NCBI RefSeq assembly: GCF_003265305.2
Contig: NZ_CP033459.1
Coordinates: 2,852,001 to 2,916,000, forward strand
DNA from: Pseudoprevotella muciniphila
GTDB lineage: Bacteria > Bacteroidota > Bacteroidia > Bacteroidales > Bacteroidaceae
DNA length: 64,000 nt
Reading direction: 5' to 3'
Below are positions 33,809 through 45,700 of the stretch, piece after piece (position 1 is the stretch's first letter; every line of letters starts with the position of its first letter). A program made the translations under genes and the position numbers. Below the pieces are notes generated by a model. It ran no database searches, had not been told where the DNA came from, and saw only the letters and a program-made list of their open reading frames with translations.

Positions 33809-36169
33809 ATGAATAAGATTGTTTCGAAAGAGCTATACTCTGAAAAAGTTTTCAAACTTGTTGTTGAAGCACCACTCATTGCGCGCTCCAGAAAGGCAGG
33901 AAACTTCGTTATCGTGAGAATTGGCGAAAAAGGCGAACGCATACCATTGACAATAGCCGAAGCCGATGTGGAAAAAGGTACAATCACCCTTGTAGTTCAG
34001 GCTGTGGGACTTTCTTCAACCAAACTGATCAAGATGAAAGAGGGCGAATACCTCACCGATGTAGTAGGTCCACTTGGAAAGCCTACAGAAATTGAAAACT
34101 ATGGTACTGTGCTTTGTGCGGGCGGCGGTGTAGGTGTTGCACCAATGTTACCCATCGTGCAAGCGTTGAAAGCGGCTGGCAATAAAGTAATTGCAGTCCT
34201 TGCCGGACGAAACAAGGACCTTATTATCATGGAAGATGAAATGCGTGCTGCAGCGGATGAAGTTATCATCATGACGGATGATGGCAGTTATGGAAAGAAG
34301 GGACTCGTTACGCAGGGTATGGAGGAAGTTATCAATCGCGAGAAGGTTGACAAGTGTTTCGCCATTGGTCCTGCCATTATGATGAAATTCTGTTGTATCC
34401 TGACCAAGAAATATGGCATTCCTACGGATGTTTCGCTCAACACCATCATGGTGGACGGAACAGGTATGTGCGGTGCTTGCCGTATCTCCATTGGTGGAAA
34501 GACAAAGTTTGTCTGCGTTGATGGTCCGGAGTTTGATGGACATGAGGTTGATTTCGACGAAATGCTGAAGCGTCTTGGTGGTTTCAAACCACAGGAGATG
34601 GAAGCATACGAAGCACATGCGTCTAAACTTGACCAATGCGATTGCTGGAAAAAATCGGAAGAAGACGCAGAAGAAGTAAAAGTACAGTCTGCACCCCAGG
34701 AAATCGGTGCTGAAACTGAAGAGGATAAGAGTCGCAATGCAGAGTGGCGCGTAGAACTGCGTAAGGCAATCACTCCCAAAGAGCGCATGGCAAAACAGCG
34801 CTGTGAGATGGAAGAACTCGATGCAGATTATCGTGCCACGAGCCTACACGAAGAGGTGAATCGCGGGCTATCAGCCCAAGTGGCTGTGGCGGAAGCACAA
34901 CGCTGTCTTGACTGCAACAATCCCGGTTGCGTAAAAGGTTGCCCCGTGAGCATCGACATACCGCGTTTCATCAAACATATCGAGAAAGGCGAATTTGTTG
35001 AGGCTGCACATGCCATAAAGGAGAGTAGTTCGCTGCCCGCTGTCTGCGGACGTGTCTGCCCGCAGGAAAAACAGTGCGAGAGCCAATGTATTCATCTAAA
35101 GACGAAAGGTAACCCTGTGGCAATAGGTTATCTTGAACGCTTTGCTGCAGACTATGAACGCGAGCATAATGCCGTGGCACCAATCGTGCCAAATGAAAAG
35201 AAGGGAAAGAAGGTGGCTGTCGTAGGCTCCGGGCCTGCAGGGCTTACTTGCGCAGGCGACCTTGTTCGTCGCGGTTACGATGTAACAGTATTCGAAGCGC
35301 TACATGCGCTTGGAGGTGTGCTTAAGTATGGTATTCCGGAGTATCGTCTGCCAAACGAAATTGTTGATTTTGAAATAAACAACCTCAAGAACAGCGGAGT
35401 GAAATTCGTGAAGGACTGCATCGTAGGTAAGACCATCACCACCAAACAACTCGAAGAGGAAGGCTATAGCGCCATTTTCGTGGCAAGTGGTGCCGGACTA
35501 CCCAACTTTATGGGTATCCCAGGCGAAAACCTTATCAACATCATGTCGTCTAACGAATACCTCACTCGCGTGAACCTTATGGATGCCTCAAATCCGGACA
35601 GTGACACACCCATCGTGTTCGGCAAGCATGTGGCAGTAATCGGTGGCGGTAACACTGCAATGGATTCTGTGCGTACAGCCAAGCGTCTCGGAGCAGAAAC
35701 AGCAACCATTATCTATCGCCGAAGTGAAGAAGAAATGCCTGCACGTATCGAAGAGGTGCGTCATGCCAAAGAAGAAGGCGTCATTTTCCATACCCTCTGC
35801 AATCCTATCGAATACCTTGCCGATGAACAAGGTAGAGTACAGAAAATGGTACTCCAGAAAATGCAACTCGGAGAGCCCGACGCCAGTGGACGCCGCCGTC
35901 CGGAGCCAATTCCAGGTGCGACAGAGACAGTGGATGTAGACCTTGTCGTAGTAAGCATCGGTGTCTCGCCGAACCCTATCATTCCGAATAGCGTGGAAGG
36001 TCTTGATCTCGGACGTAAAGGTACTATCGCAGTAAACGAGAACATGCAGTCAAATATCCCAACCCTTTTCGCAGGTGGCGACATCGTACGTGGTGGTGCA
36101 ACAGTCATCCTCGCCATGGGTGATGGCAAAAAAGCTGCTGAAAGTATAGACCAGATGTTATCGGAATAA
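33809..36169 (+). CDS. NfnAB-type fused ferredoxin:NADP oxidoreductase / GltD-like protein
   Basis: A 786-residue fusion. The N-terminal part (about 1-280) is a ferredoxin-NADP-reductase-like module with FAD and NAD sites (AGGGVGVAPMLPIVQAL) and a Cys-rich [2Fe-2S] segment (GTGMCGACRI). The C-terminal part is GltD-like: an N-terminal Fe-S region (CLDCNNPGCVKGCPVSIDIP), then two dinucleotide folds (GSGPAGLTCAGDL and GGGNTAMDSVRTAKR). These match NfnA and NfnB, which bifurcate electrons between NADH, ferredoxin and NADPH in anaerobes; in Bacteroidetes the pair is often fused and named glutamate synthase. No large glutamate synthase subunit is near, so glutamate synthesis is unlikely. A textbook terminator follows. 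Confidence 0.88.
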   Translation: MNKIVSKELYSEKVFKLVVEAPLIARSRKAGNFVIVRIGEKGERIPLTIAEADVEKGTITLVVQAVGLSSTKLIKMKEGEYLTDVVGPLGKPTEIENYGTVLCAGGGVGVAPMLPIVQALKAAGNKVIAVLAGRNKDLIIMEDEMRAAADEVIIMTDDGSYGKKGLVTQGMEEVINREKVDKCFAIGPAIMMKFCCILTKKYGIPTDVSLNTIMVDGTGMCGACRISIGGKTKFVCVDGPEFDGHEVDFDEMLKRLGGFKPQEMEAYEAHASKLDQCDCWKKSEEDAEEVKVQSAPQEIGAETEEDKSRNAEWRVELRKAITPKERMAKQRCEMEELDADYRATSLHEEVNRGLSAQVAVAEAQRCLDCNNPGCVKGCPVSIDIPRFIKHIEKGEFVEAAHAIKESSSLPAVCGRVCPQEKQCESQCIHLKTKGNPVAIGYLERFAADYEREHNAVAPIVPNEKKGKKVAVVGSGPAGLTCAGDLVRRGYDVTVFEALHALGGVLKYGIPEYRLPNEIVDFEINNLKNSGVKFVKDCIVGKTITTKQLEEEGYSAIFVASGAGLPNFMGIPGENLINIMSSNEYLTRVNLMDASNPDSDTPIVFGKHVAVIGGGNTAMDSVRTAKRLGAETATIIYRRSEEEMPARIEEVRHAKEEGVIFHTLCNPIEYLADEQGRVQKMVLQKMQLGEPDASGRRRPEPIPGATETVDVDLVVVSIGVSPNPIIPNSVEGLDLGRKGTIAVNENMQSNIPTLFAGGDIVRGGATVILAMGDGKKAAESIDQMLSE

Positions 36170-36202
36170 GACAGAGCACCCTTTTGCTTTAATAATATAA
36201 CT

Positions 36203-36230
36203 ATCCGGCTTGATAGCCGGATTTTTTTTT
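36203..36230 (+). terminator. Rho-independent terminator of the NfnAB-like gene
   Basis: ATCCGGCT, loop TGAT, AGCCGGAT, then nine T (36222-36230). A classic terminator 33 bases after the stop. Confidence 0.92.
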
Positions 36231-36629
36231 GCTGATGTCTCGTGCGAGCACAACAGGAAAATGCTCTGCGGGAAAAATTAACAAAGAGTTAAAAATGAAA
36301 GAAAATGGAAATTCATGATAATTTAACGTAAGCGAGCAAATCAAAAAATTAATGTCAATTGACGGTGATTTATGGAGAATAAAAGACAACGGCTAAAATT
36401 CAAAAAATAATTCGTGTCATTAGTGTAATTCTTGCCTTACACACGAGTAAGGCTCAACGACGTGGTTCAATTTTATAAAAAATGCTTATAATGCAAAATT
36501 TTTTTATGTGATGTTTGTACAATGTAATTTATGGTTTATTAACAAAAAATATTGTTTTAATATAGCAAATTGACATGTGTACATTGCAAAAATTAAAGTA
36601 TTGATTAAGATAATTAACAAATTATGTAA

Positions 36630-36645
36630 TTTTTTTTTTTTTTTT
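36630..36645 (+). repeat. Homopolymer tract of 16 T
   Basis: Sixteen consecutive T, ending 30 bases before the -7 box of the giant gene and so just upstream of where the -33 element would sit. Such tracts change length by slippage and can alter promoter strength. Confidence 0.9.
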
Positions 36646-36675
36646 AATATATGGATGTTAAATTTACAACGAAAA

Positions 36676-36683
36676 TAATTTTG
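36676..36683 (+). promoter_or_regulatory. Putative -7 box of the giant surface protein gene
   Basis: TAATTTTG, 64 bases before the ATG. No clean TTTG at 19-21 bases upstream; the T-tract lies farther out. Confidence 0.5.
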
Positions 36684-36747
36684 CTTTAAGCAAACACATT
36701 ATTTTATATTTTAAATTACTATTATTAACATTTAAAACGTGAAGTTT

Positions 36748-39700
36748 ATGGAAAAGAGATCTTCATTTAGCTCTAATGCTTGTCATGCGAGAGACGGTGA
36801 TAGGCGTGCGCGGCAAAGCCGATGGCTGGAGCCGTTAAGAGAAAAGTTATGGTTGGGGAAGCGGTTGGCTTTCCTGCTTATGCTCTTGATTTATAGTACA
36901 GGTGCTTTTGCCCAGGCCTATATTACTGATTTGTTTATTATAGGTCATGATAAGGAATCAACGGCAAATAATCTAAAAGATTTGAAGAAAAAAGAAGGCT
37001 GGACTGTTATTAATTACGACCTTAACAAAAACGCCGGTGGTTGGTTTATATATTTGTGCTATAAGGTAAGTGATAATGCCAATCCCGAAACTGACTATAT
37101 AACAGATATCTGTGCTTCTACTAAAAATAACTCTAAGTTAGTCTATGATGGTAGGACTTATTATAAAGTTCCTAACAGTACACCTCTTGCCTTTGACGGT
37201 GATTTGAATAAGAACGCAGGAGGTGAATTCATCTACCTGTATTATACTAAAGAACGCAAGAATTTAAGCTCTTGGGGCGGTTCTAAACGAGTCATGACTG
37301 GACTCACTGTCTCAAATAATACTAGCGACCACCATGTAGTTTGGAGAGAAGGACGTAGCGGTGCTTGTGATTTGAATCAGCAAGCAGGTGGTGATTACAT
37401 TTATTTACACCAGAAATTTGCCACACAGACACTGAAAATCAAGGAGCATCCCACTATGGCTGCACCGGTGTATGATGGTACTAACAAAACATTGGTGTCT
37501 AAAACGGCAAGTGGCAACTATGGCACAATGGAATATCGTGTCAATGGTGGCAGTTGGACAACAAACCTGCCAACGGCGAAGAATGTTGGCAATTACAACG
37601 TGGAATATCGCCTTAACGCTTCATACGCCAATGCAAGTGAAGTAACAAGTAAGACGGTTACCCTTAGCCCACCGGTAGTCCAACCATCAAGTTTTACTGC
37701 TCAGTTTAACCAATTATACCGAAAAGTTGAGTTGGATTGGGCAGTAGGAAATATTCCGGGTAACTACAAAGACTACAAATGGGAAATATATCGTGGTAAT
37801 GCGAAGATAGCCACCGTGGGTCCCGAAGGACCACTTTCATTCGATGATACAGAATTTACCAACGAGTCGAATGTTACCTATAGCGCTTACTATGTGTCAA
37901 ACTTCTGGCCCAGTGGTACGAAAAACAGCAATGCAGTCAGAACTGCAACAGTGAACACAACTCGAAGAGTACCTGTAAATATTACGGAGGCTAAAAGTGA
38001 ATCCGATAGAATCATATTTAAATGGAAATCTGATGGCTATCCCAGCGGTTGGGGTAACAAGTTCAATATCTATGTGGACAATGAAAAAAGTCCTATCGCT
38101 ACAATCACTCCAAATGATAATCAGGAAGATTTCCAGTGGGAGCACCGAACAACAGATAAGCATTCTGATCGCAAAGCATTTACTGACCCTGTGACTGGTG
38201 TTCCGTATGTAGAGGAGCCGCTCAATGGCTGTACTCCACACAATTATCGCATTGAGGGTGTGATAGGCAGCAAGAAACTTAATGAGGCAACAGTCAATAG
38301 GAAGGCTATCGGCAATGGTACGCAGTTCTATTCTCTCGATGCCACGAAGGGTGTCTTCCCTGGTACGGTGAAATTGTCATGGCGAGTGAATATGCAAGGT
38401 TCCACAGATGCCAAGACATACATCGTTGACCGTCGTCGTGCCGAGAAGGAAACTGAGCCTTGGGTAACGCTACATCGCACTTCGAGCAGCGATGAATACG
38501 TTTTCTATACCGACGAGACACCGCTGCCGGGACAGTACTATGACTATAGGGTCACAGTGCTTGATAAATGTTCCGACGGCTCGCTCATTGAAACCGCTAT
38601 CACCGACATTGGTTTTGCACAGACCACCGGTACGGTGAGCGGACGTGTCACCTATGGATCTACCGGTATCGCAGTGGCTGGCGTGCAAGTGATGGTGAAA
38701 AAGACGGGTTCTATGAACGAGGATTCTGTTCAGTACCGCTCTATGCGATTCATCAACGATGGTGGTGCTGTGTCATGGACGTATCCCGAACCTACCTATG
38801 CTCAAGAAAAACTCAGCCGCGGCGATTTCTCCATGCAGATGTGGATTAAACCGGAAGAGTTTGCACAGAAATGGGTGGCCCGACTCAATGACAAAGTGGC
38901 ACTTGGCTTCAATGAAAGTGGCAAACTCATCTTTAGCGACGGAACCAATGAATATAATTTCGGACTCACGCTGAAGAGAAATAAGTACAACCACGTGGCG
39001 ATGATCCGCAGCGGAAAGAATCTCACATGCTACCTGATAGATGCAAATACCGATGGCACCCTGCTCGTGAGAAAGAACAGGCAGACGCTCAAAAACAATG
39101 TTGACACCCTGAATATGATTGGTGCAAAACGGTTTGAACTGGGCAACTTCAAGGGTTATGTTGACGAGTTCCGTCTATGGACAAAATCTCTTACAGAAGA
39201 TGAGATTAAGGAAAACTACGACCATATGCTCGTGGGCAACGAAAGGAATCTGGAAACTTATTGGACCTTCGATGAAGGCTTGAACACACAATTCTTCGAC
39301 TACTCACGCGATGGTAGTGTATATCATCAGCATCATGGAAGGATTGGCAGTAGTGTACAATCATCCACAGATACACCTTCTGAATTGGCACTTAAAGCAA
39401 AGACCGATACAGATGGTAACTATATCATTCAGGGTATCCCATTTACAGGCGAGGGCACCACTTATGCCATCGAGCCTAAACTGGGTATCCACGACTTTAA
39501 TCCTACTCAGAATCTGCGCTATGTGAGTAATAATTCACTGGTACACAACCAGGTAGATTTTACTGATATCTCTTCATTCCCAGTGAAGGGTACTGTTTAC
39601 TATGCCGGTACCGATTATCCAGTGGAAGGTGTATGTTTCTATGTGGATGGTATCATCTGCTCTAAAGACGGAGAGGTGGTTTACAGTAATGCTGCCGGAG

Positions 39701-42700
39701 AATATGAAATCAGTGTGCCTATTGGCGAGCACTTTATTTCTGTTGCCAAGAGCGGCCATGTCTTTACAAATGCAGGACGCTATCCCGCAGCTTCAGACAC
39801 TGTGCGTACAACCGAAAACTTCAACTCCAAAATTACCGGCCTTGATTTCTATGATGAGACACTCGTCAACTTTACAGGTCGCATTGTCGGAGGTAGCATA
39901 GAGGGCAATAAGCCCGTAGGTTTCGCGCAGAGTAAGAACAATATTGGTGTGACAGAATTTGTCCTGACACCGGTCAACACTCTGCCGAATATGAATGTGG
40001 TGAGGACTGAAAATGAAGGTGTCCTATCTATTGATGTTAATACAAACACAGTGCCCATAGCATCCGCAACTTCCCATATCAATAGCAACTCATGGCGCGG
40101 TGCAAATACTGATGCCAAGAAACTGTACATCCGCACAGACTCCGTAACGGGTGAGTTCTCGGCAATGGTGCCACCACTGCAGTATACTGTAAGCAAGATG
40201 ACTGTTGTGGGCAATGGTGCAGAAGTCGGACCATCTGTAAGCATTGACCTCACCAACCCCAATATGGTGCAAAGCGATACACTTTATAATGAAGATGGTA
40301 CTGAATATGAACTGTACGAGTACAACACAATGCTCAAGCAGACATATCACAGCTCACCTTCATTCATCGTAAAACAGCAGGGGCGCAATGACGGTTCGTT
40401 CGGTATATCAGAGTTTACATTAGAGGATGAACTGGGTCGGTTGGAAATTAACGACATCTACTCCGTTGATGATAACGGAACGGTAACATATAAATATGGA
40501 GCCCCGTTGTTCATCAAGGAAGATAGCTACACATTCGAAATCGAAGGCTTCGAGGAATACACTAATGCCGACAATGACGTTAAGAGCCATGTGCCTCTCA
40601 AGGGTAACAGAGTAGTTGTCAACAACGCCCTCTCAGCCTCACAGAGTGTGTATGTGGAAGATGGCAATGTGAACGGTGTAGATGTGAAAGCCGGTGAAGT
40701 TGCCGACATTACTTCCAACGAACTGACACTCGATGATAATGGTAAGACGACATACAAATGGATAGCAGGTCTGCCAAATATTGCAGAACCTTACACACGT
40801 ACGATATCTATTAATTATGACATAGAAGGACGACTTCTCGACTGGTCTGGAAACGGAATGACGGGTATCATACTGGGTGATCTGCCAACGGGCAATAACT
40901 TCGTTACTGCAGGTCCCGACAAGTTGCTCATGATTCTGCGCGACCCACCGGGAACAAATTCATCTGCAACATGGACATCAGGAGAAAGTGTAACACACTC
41001 TGAAATTAAGGGAAGTACTTTCTCTGAGAATTTCACGACGAAGTTTAACCATAAGTTCGGCTTCAAGAATGCAGTCATCGTAGGTACGCCTGCAACCGGT
41101 ACTATCACTGAAGCAGAAGTAGCAGACGATTTGTCTGTCGGCGTGAAAGTGGAGGCTTCGGGTGAGTCATCCAACACCAACACTTACGTAACAACTATCA
41201 CGACCGACATCAGTACTTCTGGAGCACCGGAATACGTGGGTGACAATGGCGATGTGTTTGTCGGCACTGCCACAAACATTATTTTCGGTAAAGCCCGCAA
41301 CATCGGATTCCAGCGTGATGGAAGTGGTGTGAAACTCGGACTGGAGAATATCGTGACCACTGGTATGAAGTTTGGTACTGCATTCACCTATACACGCTAT
41401 TACATTGAGAATGTCCTGTTCCCCAACTGGGAGCAGATGCTCACCAAATTCCTTAACTATGCACCAACGCAGTCAGACATAGACAGCTATGAGAATAATA
41501 GCAGTGAGGTGAAATATTTCACCACTCTCAAACCAACAGATGCTGACTATGGTAAATCCGGAACCTATACGGCTAAGCCTCCAAAGTTTATGCTGCCAGG
41601 CATAGTGTATGAAGACTCAGTGAAGTGGGTGCGCACTCAGATTGACAACTGGAAGATTTATCTCAAGCAGAATGAAGAGGCTAAGGTGAAGGCTTTTGAG
41701 AAGCGTGACAAATACTTGAAACTCAATCGTTCGTTCGACTCAGGTTCAAGCATTACCTATACATTGCAGAAAGATGAATCTAGTAAACATACTTACGAAT
41801 GGAACTGCGCCGCCGGTGTCGTAGCTTCGAATACATTCGGATTTACACTTGCTGGCTTAGGCTTTGACTGCACGATTGAAAATGAAACTTTGGGCGGACG
41901 TCACGAGTCCACTGAAGACGAAACAGCGAACACGACCACTTTCAGTTACACACTCGCTGAAGAAGGAGATGACGATGCTATCACAGTTGATATCTTTGAT
42001 TATGACGGCTACGGACCTATCTTCCGCACACGCGGTGGTCAGACTTGCAACCCATACGAGGGAGAAGTTGTAACCAAGTATTATGAACCGGGCACTATTA
42101 TCATGGAAGCCACAATGCAGATTGAGGTGCCGAAGATTGCTGTAGATGTGCCTATCATGAACGACGTGCCTACAGGTACGGCTGCCAACTATACGTTGCA
42201 GCTTAGCAACCAATCGGAGATTGACGAGGATGTTTATTACAAACTCCTTATTCCAGATGAGTCGAATCCTAACGGTGCAAATCTGATGATAGACGGTAAA
42301 CCAGTTACAGACAGTCGCATCATCAAGATACCGGCGGGACAGACTGTTACCAAGGCACTGCAACTTAAGCAAACCAATACCAGTATCCTTGACTACGAAA
42401 ATATAGCAGTCGTACTTGCTTCTCAGTTCCAGTATGACCCGACAAGTACCTGGGAAGTAATTTCCGACACTGTATATATTTCTGCGCACTTCGTGCCTTC
42501 GTCGTCGGATGTGAAACTTGCCATATCGAATTCTTTGATGAACACCGAGACTGGAAGCGACCTCGTTTTGACATTCTCTAACTTCGATCGCAACTATCAC
42601 AATCTCAAGGCATTCCGCGTGCAATATAAGAGACCGGGCACTACAGACTGGATACAGCTCAAAGAGTTTGTGCTCAATAGCAAGGATAAGACCAACAGCA

Positions 42701-45700
42701 ACGAGATGCTGCCAAGTACCGGCGCTAATGTAGCCCTGCCGCTCCCAATGGCAGACTACAATGATGGCAACTACACTTTCCGTGTCGTTTCGGTGGCAAC
42801 TTATGGCCCAGATGAAGTGTACAGATATAGTGAAGAGCTGTCGCTCGTTAAGGACATGATGCGTCCGCGTCCACTCGGACAGCCTGAACCAGCAGACGGT
42901 GTGCTCGACATTGGCGAAGACTTGAGTGTAACATTCAATGAGAATATTCTTAAGGGTGAACTCACAAAGACAGCAAACTTCAAAGTAACCGGTGTACTCA
43001 ATGGTGCAGAAATTGACCATGAGACAGCCCTCAACCTTAGTGGTGCAGAGAATGTTGCAACTACTGATGCCGACATTATGTTGGCAAACAAGGACTTCAG
43101 CATTGATGCATGGATTAACCTTAAAGGTGGAGTAGGCACATTGCTCTCACACGGACGTGGTACCAAGAAACTCATTGTCGGCATCAATGAAACCAACCAA
43201 CTTGTGGTGAAGATTGATAATGAGTCTTACACTTCTACCAGATCAATACCTACCAACAAGTGGGCATTCCTGACAATGAACATTACCGCTGGCGGTATGC
43301 TTACTGCTTCCGTGGCTGACGATGCAAACGAGACGGAACTCTTCAAAAACAAAGAAGTAAATATTTACGGCGGTAATGGTCCACTGACTGTGGGTAATAA
43401 TATCAGTGGAGCTATCCACGAACTATTGCTTTGGGATGAGGCTCACGATATATCTACTGCTCTGGCTAACCGCAGTAAGACTAAGAGTCCATCAACACGC
43501 CACCTTATTGGTTACTGGAAGATGAATGAAGGCGAAGGTATAGTAATACGCGACTATGCTCGTAACCGCCACATGACAATGCCTAACGAAACATGGTATA
43601 TCAACAATGAGAACAAGGCTGTCAGCCTCGATGGTCAGCACTACGTAAGTATCAATACCGCAGACATCAACGCCTTTCCGGAAGATGACGGTGCTATTGA
43701 GTTCTGGGTACGTGGCGACAAACAAGATGCTGTAGCACAGCTTTTGCAGTTAGGCGAAGTTGGTCTCTGGACGAATGAACAAGGTGAACTTCAGTTCACA
43801 ATTAAGGGAGCCTATAAGGAGGCTGCTCAAATGGAAAGCATTGCTACCTCAAGCGGAAATATCCTTGATAACGCATGGCACCATATCGCAGTCAACATTC
43901 TCCGACAGGGAGCAACAGCCGTATATGTTGATGGCAAACGTTGCCTCACAGTCAATGGAGCAAATGTTGGTGCAATCTCAGCTGACAAACTGATGGTAGG
44001 AGCTAAGCGTACCTCTGTATCTCCTGGTATTTACAGCTACGACCGTCCATTTAAGGGTGAGGTTGACGAAATCCGAGTATGGAATGCAACCCTCAACGCT
44101 GACCTGCTGAATAAGTACCGCAAAGTTCGCCTTGTAGGAAACGAAGACGGACTCGTGGTTTACTATCCGTTTGAAAAGAGACAGCTTGACAGTGGTAATC
44201 AGTTGCAGACCGTGGGTAATGATGCTGACCTTACCGGTAGCGGACATACCGCACAACTTCTGACTCTGGCTTCTAAGAAATCAGATATCAATTATACTGA
44301 CGAAGCACCTGCTTTGCGCACCAAGCCGATAGAAACCAATGTTAGTTTCAATTTCGTAGCATCTGACAACAAGGTCGTTATCGAACTCGATGAAGATCCC
44401 GCAGTGATTGAGGGATGTACAATTAACCTAACAGTACGCGACCTGCGAGATGTTAATGGCAACTTCTCAGAACCAGCTATTTGGTCTGTATTCGTAAACC
44501 GCAAAGAGCTTGCATGGAAGGAAAACGTTATCACCGCACAACATCAGGTTAAAGACGCTACCACCCTTACAGCTACAGTGGTCAACAATGGAGGCCAACA
44601 GCAGATGTGGACACTCAGCGGTATGCCATCATGGCTCACTCCAAGTGAAGAATATGGTTCTACCAATCCAAGGAGCGAGACTATTGTTACATTCTCCGTT
44701 AATCCGGCAACACCTATCGGTAAATACGAAGAAACCATCTATCTGAAGGGTAACGATGGCATTGAGATACCACTCACACTCAACTTCTGTGTCACAGGAG
44801 AATTGCCACAATGGAACCTCAATCCAAGAGATTTTGAAACATCGATGAACGTAATCGGTCGAGTAGAACTGCTTGGTATGCCTTTGACTGATGCCGATGA
44901 CATATTGGCTGCCTTCGTGGGCGATGAATGCCGCGGAGTAGCACACCTTGAATACAAGGATCGCTACGACGGCTACTATGCAACCATCAATATTTATGGC
45001 AATAGCGGAGATGAGAACAAGCCAATCACTTTCCGTGCATACGATGCTTTGACCGGCAATCTCTATCCTGCTGTTGAGCCTGATAGAAACATCAAGTTTG
45101 AAGCGCTTACACTCATTGGTAAGTATGCTGATCCTGTGGTGTTCAACTTGCTCGACAAGATAGAGCAGTCTACAGAACTGAAGGCCGGTTGGAATTGGAT
45201 TTCTCTCAATGTTAAGGCTGAAGACATGAATACTCAGACCATCTTCGAGAAGATTGCAACAGAAGTTATCACTATCAAGAGTCAGAACAATGGCTGGTTG
45301 ATGTATGAAGACGGAGAATGGGCAGGTAGCATGACTGCCGCACTGAACAATAGTCAGATGTATGCCGTTCAGATGAAGAATGACTGCACTCTGCGTGTCC
45401 TTGGTAAAGGCGTTAATTCTTCCAATACTACCATTACCATCAATCCAGGATGGAACTGGGTAAGCTATTACGGCCGTCAAGTAGCCACTGTGGGTGATGC
45501 ATTAGCAGGAATGCAACCAGTAGATGGAGATATTCTCAAAGCTCAGAGTGGTATTTCCTATTTCGATACATACGAATGGGAAGGAACCATCCCAATGATG
45601 GAACCGGGCGCAGGATATATGGTAAAGAGTGCTACCAACAACCAGCGTATCTATGGTTACTCAGCTATCACGGGAGCCAAGGCACCTAAGTTGAAGATCG

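Larger units (their letters stand above)
36231..36738. other. Long AT-rich intergenic region before the giant gene
   Basis: About 500 bases without a gene I can support. It holds a run of 16 T (36630-36645) and a -7 box (36676). Near 36410-36450 there is a segment of TTCGTGTCATTAGTGTAATT type, like degenerate repeats often seen in Bacteroidales spacers. No tRNA, riboswitch or peptide was recognised. Confidence 0.6.

Noticed and set aside
41857-43020. A 387-codon antisense frame inside the giant surface gene
   Set aside because: The sense frame has clear domain structure; the antisense product is His/Cys/Ile rich with no motif.
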